DNA of 6,026 nt from Burkholderiales bacterium (GTDB lineage: Bacteria > Pseudomonadota > Gammaproteobacteria > Burkholderiales > Burkholderiaceae_C): contig SYDB01000036.1 in assembly GCA_005786815.1 (NCBI GenBank), positions 1 through 6,026 on the forward strand, in the 5' to 3' direction. Position 1 is the first letter of the stretch. Every line of letters starts with the position of its first letter. Positions 1-5,642 of this stretch are shown here, piece by piece. The notes under the pieces are model-generated. The model was not told where the DNA came from, made no database searches, and saw only the letters and a program-made list of their open reading frames with translations. Made by a program: the position numbers and the translations under genes.

Positions 1-50
1 AATTATGCGCAGGAAGGACTTGCAAGAAACTGACTCAGTGCAAAGTTTGC

Positions 51-656
51 CTATTTAATAAGCGCTTGTATTTCCCGAAACGCATCCGATTCAGCGCTGC
101 GCAGCCACTCGAACAGCACCATTTCAGTGGTCACTAGTTCTGCGCCCATACCGGCCAATCGATCGAAAGCTGCATCGCGGTTGCGTTCGGTGCGCGAACT
201 ACAGGCGTCGGTCACTATATAAATTTCAAATTCTTGTTCGAGTAGATCTAGCGCAGTTTGTAATAGGCAGATGTGCGTCTCCACTCCGCCCAAAATAATA
301 GTTTGGCGGGCTGATTCAGGCTCTGGCCTTTTTTGCAGATGCTTTGGCAAACTTCGGGCGTTGCCTGCTTGCATGCTGCGGGTCTGCGGTTTGAGCATTT
401 CGATCAAACCATCCGCACAGGCACTGAAACTCATTTTGGGTAAAACCGAGCGACAAAATTGCCGTACATCACCAGGCAAGGGTCCAAGTTTCTCTGGGTT
501 TTGCTCAGTTCCCCATACAGGAACTTCCATCCACTGGGCTGCTTGTGCCAACCGCTTGGCATTTAGTAATACAGACTCTGCCTCAAAAATGGCTGGCATT
601 AAGCGCTCTTGGTAATCCACTAAAACGAGCTGGGATTCTTGGTCATCAATCAACAT
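51..656 (-). CDS. Isochorismatase-superfamily cysteine hydrolase
   Basis: Predicted soluble cytoplasmic amidohydrolase of 201 residues from the isochorismatase/nicotinamidase-like fold (the YcaC and ISOC1/2 type). The expected catalytic triad is visible: Asp14 in LVLVDYQERL, Lys74 in VLPKMSFSA and Cys130 in GGVETHICLLQTALDL. The TEQNPEKLGPL stretch (50-60) and the C-terminal EMVLFEWLRSAESDAFREI are also typical of this subgroup. The substrate cannot be read from the sequence; family members hydrolyse amides or isochorismate, and many are uncharacterised. Residues about 91-115 form a polar, basic insert between the Lys and Cys motifs that seems longer than usual. The ATG at 656 is the natural start because the first strand (QLVLVDYQ) follows directly; no Shine-Dalgarno sequence is seen before it. 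The gene is transcribed away from the peptidase gene at 821. The 50 bases after its TAG contain small palindromes but no clear terminator. Family call is firm, specific function unknown. Confidence 0.9.
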   Translation of the reverse strand: MLIDDQESQLVLVDYQERLMPAIFEAESVLLNAKRLAQAAQWMEVPVWGTEQNPEKLGPLPGDVRQFCRSVLPKMSFSACADGLIEMLKPQTRSMQAGNARSLPKHLQKRPEPESARQTIILGGVETHICLLQTALDLLEQEFEIYIVTDACSSRTERNRDAAFDRLAGMGAELVTTEMVLFEWLRSAESDAFREIQALIK

Positions 657-820
657 ACATGGGCGAAAGTGAAATGAAACAGGTGCTTACTCAAAGTAAA
701 CATGAGTATCGTGCATCCCAGCTTCACGCAACAAATTCGCGTTAACCCGAATGAAATCAAGTACTTAGAGCCATAAAGCCATCAATTAACATAAGCAAAA
801 CGCACTACAATTATGCGCTT
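657..820. promoter_or_regulatory. Divergent intergenic region with operator-like dyads
   Basis: This 164-base region separates two divergent genes and should hold both promoters. Seen directly: an 18-base near-perfect palindrome at 735-752 (ATTCG-C-GTTAAC-C-CGAAT, one mismatched pair at 740/747), a dyad TACTCA (688-693) / TGAGTA (703-708) with a 9-base spacer, and overlapping it the shorter dyad TTACT-CAA-AGTAA (687-699). A weak minus-strand promoter for the hydrolase could be TTGTTG (complement of 729-734) and GATACT (complement of 705-710) with an 18-base spacer; the 688-708 dyad would then overlap its -10 box and start site. These are candidate regulator sites by symmetry only; no known operator consensus was recognised. 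Confidence 0.35.
786..814 (+). promoter_or_regulatory. Candidate sigma70 promoter of the NlpC/P60 gene, close to leaderless
   Basis: TTAACA at 786-791 matches five of six bases of the -35 consensus and AATTAT at 809-814 matches four of six of the -10 consensus, with an ideal 17-base spacer. An overlapping better -10 hexamer, TACAAT at 806-811, sits 14 bases from the same -35 or would work with a poor -35. In either reading the predicted transcription start is about 818-821, at or just before the ATG at 821. No Shine-Dalgarno sequence precedes that ATG, which agrees with a leaderless or very short 5' leader. Inference from hexamers only. Confidence 0.4.
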
Positions 821-1366
821 ATGAAGTTTCGCCATCTCCTCATCGTCTGCTGTATTGTTAGTGCGCATGCAGCACCTAACAGTTCGTCTACTGACGATTT
901 AGAAATCTACCTGTCCGATAACGGCTTCATCAACAAGATTTCCAAAGTCAGCCAAAACGTTGGTAACAAAGCCTCCGATTTAGTGCTCAACGCCATGGGT
1001 TTTTTAGGCGTTCCTTACCGTCGCGGTGGCTCCGACGACAACGGCTTTGATTGCAGCGGTTTTGTCCGATCCATGTACGAGCAAACGTTGGGCAAGGTAT
1101 TGCCACGTAGCGCGCGTGAACAAGCTGACGCCACTGAAAAAATAGACAAAAAAGATTTGCAGCCCGGTGACTTGGTGTTCTTCAACACCATGCGACAAAC
1201 CTTCAGCCATGTGGGCATTTACGTGGGTGACAACAAATTTATCCATTCACCACGCCCTGGTAAACAGGTCAAGGTCGAAGATATGCGCCAGTCCTATTGG
1301 TTAAGCCGTTTTACGGGTGCGCGCAGAGTGGACAACAGTTCCAACTCTGATGGTCCTAAAAATTAA
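821..1366 (+). CDS. Secreted NlpC/P60 (C40) cell-wall peptidase
   Basis: A 181-residue precursor of an NlpC/P60 cysteine peptidase, a family that cuts peptide bonds in peptidoglycan stem peptides, so it should act in the periplasm. Residues 1-17 look like a signal peptide: basic start KFRH, a short hydrophobic core LLIVCCIVS and a likely signal peptidase I site at AHA/A. The two Cys at 10-11 do not form a good lipobox. A short spacer (about 18-55) leads into the catalytic domain (about 52-170) with GVPYRRGG, catalytic Cys78 in GFDCSGFV, His130 in FSHVGIYVG and the third polar residue His142 in FIHSPR. No SH3 or LysM binding domain is present, so this is a compact single-domain form. The ATG at 821 gives the complete signal peptide and no better start lies upstream. 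It converges with the MFS gene, with 10 bases between stop codons. The family and export calls are strong; the exact bond cleaved is unknown. Confidence 0.93.
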   Translation: MKFRHLLIVCCIVSAHAAPNSSSTDDLEIYLSDNGFINKISKVSQNVGNKASDLVLNAMGFLGVPYRRGGSDDNGFDCSGFVRSMYEQTLGKVLPRSAREQADATEKIDKKDLQPGDLVFFNTMRQTFSHVGIYVGDNKFIHSPRPGKQVKVEDMRQSYWLSRFTGARRVDNSSNSDGPKN

Positions 1367-1382
1367 TTAGCTTTTTCTAATT
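1365..1382. terminator. Possible weak bidirectional terminator between convergent genes
   Basis: AATTAG (1365-1370) and CTAATT (1377-1382) form a perfect 6-bp inverted repeat around the loop CTTTTT, and the wider stretch has five A at 1358-1362 and five T at 1372-1376. It overlaps the stop codons of both converging genes, where a shared terminator would be expected. The stem is AT-rich and lacks a GC core or a proper trailing U-tract, so intrinsic termination here would be inefficient. Confidence 0.3.
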
Positions 1383-2552
1383 CGCTTGTTCTATTTTTGG
1401 CAACGTGGCCAACACGGTCATTCCTAGTGCCATGACAGCTGCAGTCACCCATAGCGCTCCATGAAATGATCCTGATGATTGCGCCATATAGCCAGCGACC
1501 ACTGGAGCAATCATTTGCGCAGCGCCATATCCCAAAGTAAATCGCGCCATAGCCTTACCTGGATTATTTGGTGATAGCCGGCCGACCATGGCAAGCGTCA
1601 AACTCACAATCCCAATAAATGTTGCGCCGTAGCCAATAGCGCCCGCTATGGCAGCCAACATAGAACCCGATGCAGCAGGCATCAACACAGACAATGTTTG
1701 CAAACCAAAGGCGATTAGTAGTGCCTGCTTATCGCCCACCAAACGCGCGACGCGATCCCAAAGAAATACCGCAGGCATGGCAGCTAAGCCAACCATCGCC
1801 CACGCTAGATGGCCTTGCCCAGCCAATAGGGGCTCGCGCTCCACAATTGCAACGGTGAAAGTAGCGCTAATCACAAACCCCCAACCTGCAGCGAAATAAC
1901 TGGCCAGCATGGTCCACAACCACCTTGCGGGAATTTTTGGTGACGCGCTGGCTTCCAAAGAAGATGCATTGACCGACTCAGGCACTGGCGGACGCCAAGA
2001 CCAAGCAGGCCATAAAAAAATCAAGCCAATGCAAGCAAATGCAATCCATTGCGTGTCCCAACTGGGCCAAAACATGGTCAGCCCCCAAGCACCTAAAGCC
2101 GTAACCACAATGCCTAAGCCAATACCAACAAAATGTAAGCCCAACTCAGGACGCTGGCCATTGCGCATCAACCAACCTAACACCAGACCTGATCCCATCA
2201 ACATTCCTGCCGCCCCACACAAGCCACCTACATAGCGTGACACGGCCCAAATTCCAAATGATGGCGCAACCGCCATCAACGCAGTGGTGAGCAAGGCCAT
2301 CCATAGACCTACGCTGTAGAGCCAATGTCGCCAGCGCACATCGTCAATCCAAGCCACTGCAACAGCGCCGGTCATATAGCCTGCATAGTTGATCGCGGCT
2401 AAGACACCCGCATTGGCGTCATTGAGCCCTGTTTGCGCTTGCAAACTTGGAAGCAACGGTGAGTAGGCAAATCGGGCAAGTCCGATGGTCAGCACCAAGC
2501 CACACATGCCGCTGAGGATGACTTGCCAAGGCTGGAGTTGTTTAGATTTCAA
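1377..2552 (-). CDS. YbfB/YjiJ-family MFS transporter, TTG start
   Basis: Inner-membrane major facilitator protein of 391 residues with about 12 hydrophobic segments, roughly at 8-28, 45-67, 78-97, 99-127, 138-159, 168-185, 210-234, 249-267, 276-294, 296-322, 337-356 and 364-384. The polar loop at about 187-208 separates the two six-helix halves. GLARFAYSPLLP (24-35), at the end of helix 1, and GYGAAQMIAPVVAGY (341-355), in helix 11, are what I associate with the YbfB/YjiJ group. The substrate is unknown. The reading frame is open further upstream to a TTG at 2606, but that start would add 18 polar residues lying wholly within dusC and has no ribosome site. The TTG at 2552 has AGGAG seven bases before it and places helix 1 close to the N terminus, so it is preferred. 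With this start the gene overlaps dusC by 11 bases, which suggests translational coupling. The stop faces the NlpC/P60 gene. Confidence 0.88.
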   Translation of the reverse strand: MKSKQLQPWQVILSGMCGLVLTIGLARFAYSPLLPSLQAQTGLNDANAGVLAAINYAGYMTGAVAVAWIDDVRWRHWLYSVGLWMALLTTALMAVAPSFGIWAVSRYVGGLCGAAGMLMGSGLVLGWLMRNGQRPELGLHFVGIGLGIVVTALGAWGLTMFWPSWDTQWIAFACIGLIFLWPAWSWRPPVPESVNASSLEASASPKIPARWLWTMLASYFAAGWGFVISATFTVAIVEREPLLAGQGHLAWAMVGLAAMPAVFLWDRVARLVGDKQALLIAFGLQTLSVLMPAASGSMLAAIAGAIGYGATFIGIVSLTLAMVGRLSPNNPGKAMARFTLGYGAAQMIAPVVAGYMAQSSGSFHGALWVTAAVMALGMTVLATLPKIEQAN

Positions 2553-3597
2553 CCAAGGGCTCCTGTTCACTTTGGAAAATGAAGCCCGATTTATAGTCGG
2601 TCTCAACCAATAGTGAATGCGCTTGATCTTGGGGCTTTACCGTTTTCAGCCAAGCTGAGATTAGTTGCGGGTCATTGAACGTGCGCACATTTAAGAAAGC
2701 CACTTCAGCCTCTGCAAAGTGCTTACGTAAAAAATTCAACCACTGCTTTAAACGTCCACACTGATGTCTATGCGAAATTCGCTTTTGCACTAGCTCCCAG
2801 AAATATGTCAGGTGAGGAATCATTTCTTGCCAAGTCAATGGTGTCAAGCTTGAAGTGGTAGCACTTGGGTTCGCGCTTTCATCAAAGTCTTTCAGTGCCA
2901 ACCCCAAACCAGGATTCGTCACCAACCCTCGGCCAATCATCAAATCATGGCAACCAGAATCTTGTCGCGCACGCACAGCATCTTGCACATTCCAAATTTC
3001 GCCATTGGCAATAAGCGGTACTTTGACGCACGCACGGATATCTGAAATACGAGGCCAGTAAGCAGGCGGACGATAGCCATCTGCTTTGGTACGCGCATGG
3101 ATCACGATTTCGCTGACACCACCTGCCTCTAAGGCCAAAGCACACTCTTCAGCCTGCTGGTCGTGGTCAAAACCCAATCGCATTTTGGCGCTGACGATTT
3201 GGTGCAATGGAACTGCAGCACGCACAGCAAGCGTAATCCGATACAACACCTCAGGGTCTTGCAACAACGTAGCACCGCCGCCATGCCGATTCACCTGCTT
3301 GGCAGGACAACCAAAATTCAAATCCACACCATCGCAGCCCATACCCGCCACCCGAGCCGCGTTATCCGCCAAACAATTGGGGTCAGACCCCAATAATTGA
3401 GGGCGCACTGGAACGCCTGAGGGCGTTCGACCACCGTTTAGAAGCTCGGGGACTACACGTATAAATGCACGTTCGGGCAATAGGGTGTTAGTGACGCGAA
3501 TGAATTCTGAGACGCATCGGTCAACACCACCGATGCGCGTCAACACGTCCCGCAGGACGCAGTCGAGCAGTCCTTCCATGGGGGCGAGGATGATCAC
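2542..3597 (-). CDS. dusC: tRNA-dihydrouridine synthase, DusC type
   Basis: FMN-dependent cytoplasmic enzyme that reduces a uridine in the tRNA D-loop to dihydrouridine using NADPH; E. coli DusC modifies U16. Seen in the 351 residues: the N-terminal FMN-barrel motif LAPMEGLLD (4-12), QLLGSDP (67-73), catalytic Cys97 in DLNFGCPAK, GGGATLL (106-112), SAKMRLG (136-142), IHARTKADGYRP (166-177), IANGEIW (196-202) and the phosphate-binding IGRG (221-224). The C-terminal helical tRNA-binding region includes RLKQWLNFLRKHF (282-294). The layout matches E. coli DusC, about 315 residues, better than DusA or DusB. Residues after about 318 are an extra tail of some 33 residues. The start is GTG, only 18 bases after the lpdA stop and in the same frame; since that stop lies six codons upstream, no earlier ATG/GTG/TTG start is possible. 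There is no Shine-Dalgarno sequence, so translation may depend on ribosomes finishing lpdA. Confidence 0.92.
   Translation of the reverse strand: MIILAPMEGLLDCVLRDVLTRIGGVDRCVSEFIRVTNTLLPERAFIRVVPELLNGGRTPSGVPVRPQLLGSDPNCLADNAARVAGMGCDGVDLNFGCPAKQVNRHGGGATLLQDPEVLYRITLAVRAAVPLHQIVSAKMRLGFDHDQQAEECALALEAGGVSEIVIHARTKADGYRPPAYWPRISDIRACVKVPLIANGEIWNVQDAVRARQDSGCHDLMIGRGLVTNPGLGLALKDFDESANPSATTSSLTPLTWQEMIPHLTYFWELVQKRISHRHQCGRLKQWLNFLRKHFAEAEVAFLNVRTFNDPQLISAWLKTVKPQDQAHSLLVETDYKSGFIFQSEQEPLVEI
2560..2564 (-). promoter_or_regulatory. Ribosome binding site deciding the MFS start
   Basis: AGGAG on the minus strand lies seven bases before the TTG at 2552 and inside the 3' end of dusC. It is the strongest Shine-Dalgarno match near any start in the window. 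It supports the shorter N terminus of the transporter over the TTG at 2606 or the GTG at 2570. Confidence 0.6.
3376..3394. repeat. 19-base perfect palindrome inside dusC
   Basis: ATTGGGGTCAGACCCCAAT has 9-bp arms around one central base. It encodes the LLGSDPN segment of DusC (around residues 68-74), whose LGSDP core is a normal family motif, so coding constraint explains part of it. The GGGGTCAGACCCC core resembles a motif that I recall in dispersed repeats of proteobacteria; I cannot verify that here. Confidence 0.4.
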
Positions 3598-3615
3598 CGG
3601 CGTAGCGCGTGTTGG

Positions 3616-5556
3616 TTATTTTTTGCTGGGAGGCAAATCGGTGCAACTGCCATGCGCGACTTCAGCCGCCATACCAATGCTCTCACCAAGGGTGGGGTGT
3701 GGGTGAATAGTTTTCCCAATATCTATGGCGTCTGCACCCATCTCAATAGCAAGCGCGACTTCGCCAATCATGTCACCAGCATGTGTGCCGACCATGCCGC
3801 CACCCAAAATCTTTCCGTGGCCTTGGGCTTCAGGTGAATCGTCAAATAGCAATTTGGTCACGCCTTCGTCACGGCCATTGGCAATCGCGCGGCCAGAGGC
3901 TGTCCATGGGAACAAGCCCTTCTTCACTTTAATACCTTGCGCTTTGGCTTGGTCTTCAGTCAAACCTACCCATGCCACTTCGGGGTCGGTGTAAGCGACG
4001 CTTGGAATGACGCGGGCATTGAAAGCAGCTGCCGCCAATTCTTTGTTACCTTGCAATTCGCCAGCGATTACTTCAGCCGCAACGTGCGCTTCGTGCACGG
4101 CTTTGTGCGCCAACATGGGTTGTCCCACGATATCACCGATCGCAAAAATATGCGGTACGTTGGTGCGCATTTGGATATCCACGTTGATAAAGCCACGGTC
4201 TGTGACAGAGACACCGGCTTTTTCTGCGGCGATTTTTTTGCCGTTGGGTGTGCGACCTACGGCTTGCAAGACCAAGTCGTAGACCTGTGGTGCTGGAGCA
4301 GTGCCACCCTCTTCTGCGGCCGCGAACATCACTTCAATGCCTTTGGCCGTAGCTTTCGCACCAACGGTTTTGGTTTTCAGCATGATGTTGTCAAAGCGGT
4401 GGGCGTTCATTGTTTGCCACACTTTTACCAAATCGCGGTCAGCGCCTTGCATCAAACCGTCCATCATTTCCACTACATCTAGGCGCGCGCCTAGGGTGCT
4501 GTAAACAGTGCCCATTTCTAAACCGATGATGCCGCCACCCAAGATCAACATGCGCTTGGGCACTTCTTTGAGTTCTAAGGCACCCGTGCTGTCGACCACA
4601 CGTGGGTCTTCGGGCATGAAAGGCAGACGCACCGCTTGTGAGCCTGCAGCAATGATGGCTTTTTTGAATGCCACTACTTTTTTAGTTCCTGTTTTGTCTT
4701 GGCCAGTGCCGTTGGTTTCTTCGACCTCCAAGTGGTTGGCTCCGACAAATGCCCCATAGCCACGCACAGTAGTGACTTTGCGCATCTTGGCCATAGCGGC
4801 CAAGCCACCCGTCAATTTACCGATCACTTTTTCTTTGTGGCCACGCAGTTTGTCGATATTGAGCTTGGGCTTACCAAAATCCACGCCTAAATCTGCCATG
4901 TGGCTGACTTCGTCCATCACCGAGGCTACGTGCAAAAGTGCTTTGGATGGAATGCAGCCTACGTTCAAACAGACGCCGCCTAAAGTGGCGTAACGCTCGA
5001 CGATAACGACGCTCAAGCCAAGGTCTGCGGCTCTGAAAGCGGCGGAGTAACCGCCGGGGCCACCGCCCAAAACTAGGACATCGCAGTCGATGTCGGCAGA
5101 ACCACCAAACGAGGCAGCCGTTGGTGCGGGTGTTGTTGGTGTAATTTGTGAGGCGGCACTAGAAGTAGCTGGACTTCCATTTCCACTTCCAACACTTGCG
5201 CTTACACCATTTGCGGTTACAGCACTTGAATTTGCAGCAGCATTTGCTTGGCTAGCAGTTGTTGCAGAAGCAGCAGCAACCGAAGATGCGCCAGATCCGG
5301 CACCAGCTGTATCGCTCTCCTCGCCCTCCAAAACCAAAACAACTGAACCCTCTTTTACTTTGTCACCCAACTTGACTCGCAACTCTTTCACCACGCCAGC
5401 GTGTGACGAAGGAATTTCCATCGAAGCCTTATCGGACTCCACGGTGATCAGCGATTGCTCAGACTTGATGGTGTCGCCCGGTTTGACCATTAACTCGATG
5501 ACAGCCACTTCGCCGAAATCACCGATATCGGGTACTTTTATTTCAATCATTGCCAT
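3616..5556 (-). CDS. lpdA: Dihydrolipoyl dehydrogenase (E3) with N-terminal lipoyl domain
   Basis: E3 of the pyruvate dehydrogenase complex: it reoxidises the dihydrolipoyl arm of E2 through FAD and an active disulfide and passes the electrons to NAD+. The 646 residues are longer than the usual 470-480 because a lipoyl domain is fused in front. Residues 1-80 are that domain, with Lys43 in [10 protein letters not shown] as the lipoylation site. Residues about 82-152 are a flexible Ala/Ser/Thr/Pro/Gly linker. The E3 core follows, with FAD-binding GGGPGG (164-169), the redox disulfide Cys196-Cys201 in CLNVGC, NAD-binding GGGIIG (340-345), FAD-binding AIGD (472-475) and the dimer-interface HPHPTLGE (618-625), with the catalytic His620-Glu625 pair. 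ATG at 5556 fits the usual [10 protein letters not shown] start; only a weak GAG-type ribosome site precedes it. It follows aceF by 77 bases and precedes dusC by 18. Fused lipoyl-E3 proteins are common in betaproteobacteria, so the fusion is not an artefact. Confidence 0.97.
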   Translation of the reverse strand: MAMIEIKVPDIGDFGEVAVIELMVKPGDTIKSEQSLITVESDKASMEIPSSHAGVVKELRVKLGDKVKEGSVVLVLEGEESDTAGAGSGASSVAAASATTASQANAAANSSAVTANGVSASVGSGNGSPATSSAASQITPTTPAPTAASFGGSADIDCDVLVLGGGPGGYSAAFRAADLGLSVVIVERYATLGGVCLNVGCIPSKALLHVASVMDEVSHMADLGVDFGKPKLNIDKLRGHKEKVIGKLTGGLAAMAKMRKVTTVRGYGAFVGANHLEVEETNGTGQDKTGTKKVVAFKKAIIAAGSQAVRLPFMPEDPRVVDSTGALELKEVPKRMLILGGGIIGLEMGTVYSTLGARLDVVEMMDGLMQGADRDLVKVWQTMNAHRFDNIMLKTKTVGAKATAKGIEVMFAAAEEGGTAPAPQVYDLVLQAVGRTPNGKKIAAEKAGVSVTDRGFINVDIQMRTNVPHIFAIGDIVGQPMLAHKAVHEAHVAAEVIAGELQGNKELAAAAFNARVIPSVAYTDPEVAWVGLTEDQAKAQGIKVKKGLFPWTASGRAIANGRDEGVTKLLFDDSPEAQGHGKILGGGMVGTHAGDMIGEVALAIEMGADAIDIGKTIHPHPTLGESIGMAAEVAHGSCTDLPPSKK

Positions 5557-5633
5557 ATGTTTCTCAATCTATTTTGACGATGCAAGCCGATCTAGGCTGA
5601 CTTTGGGGCGATTAATGTGGTTTGCTCTAAGCC
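5557..5633 (-). other. aceF-lpdA spacer
   Basis: The 77 bases between the aceF stop and the lpdA start hold part of the 21-base palindrome and a small dyad AGCC (5585-5588) / GGCT (5595-5598) around six bases. I see no convincing -35/-10 pair for a separate lpdA promoter and no open reading frame of note, so read-through from aceF is the simpler expectation. Confidence 0.4.
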
Positions 5634-5642
5634 TTAGAGCAA
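5622..5642. repeat. Perfect 21-base palindrome across the aceF stop codon
   Basis: The arms TTGCTCTAAG (5622-5631) and CTTAGAGCAA (5633-5642) are exact reverse complements around a single central base. In the minus-strand transcript this can fold as a 9-bp stem with a GGC loop. The 5' arm contains the last two Leu codons and the TAA of aceF. No U-tract follows, so it is not a standard intrinsic terminator; an RNA-processing or transcript-stabilising hairpin, or a DNA-binding site, is possible. The palindrome is seen directly and its role is inferred. Confidence 0.6.

Noticed and set aside
1..50. Small palindromes (CTTGCAAG at 19-26, CTGACTCAG at 30-38, GCAAAGTTTGC at 40-50) after the hydrolase stop codon
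   Set aside because: They overlap in a confusing way, give only a weak bulged stem and have no U-tract on the minus strand, so I do not call a terminator.
659..745. A 28-codon plus-strand reading frame (MGESEMKQVL start) in the divergent spacer
   Set aside because: It has no ribosome site, no recognisable motif and a hydrophilic, unremarkable composition; the region is better explained as promoter and operator DNA.
809..818. Ten-base direct repeat AATTATGCGC also present at 1-10
   Set aside because: Several 10-base matches are expected by chance in 6 kb, and nothing else links the two sites.
1173..1190. Hairpin TGGTGTT-CTTC-AACACCA within the peptidase gene
   Set aside because: It falls in the conserved DLVFFNT coding segment, and 7-bp stems are expected by chance at this length.
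3937..4482. A 181-codon plus-strand reading frame antisense to the E3 core
   Set aside because: It lies wholly inside a clearly conserved gene and shows no domain-like pattern.
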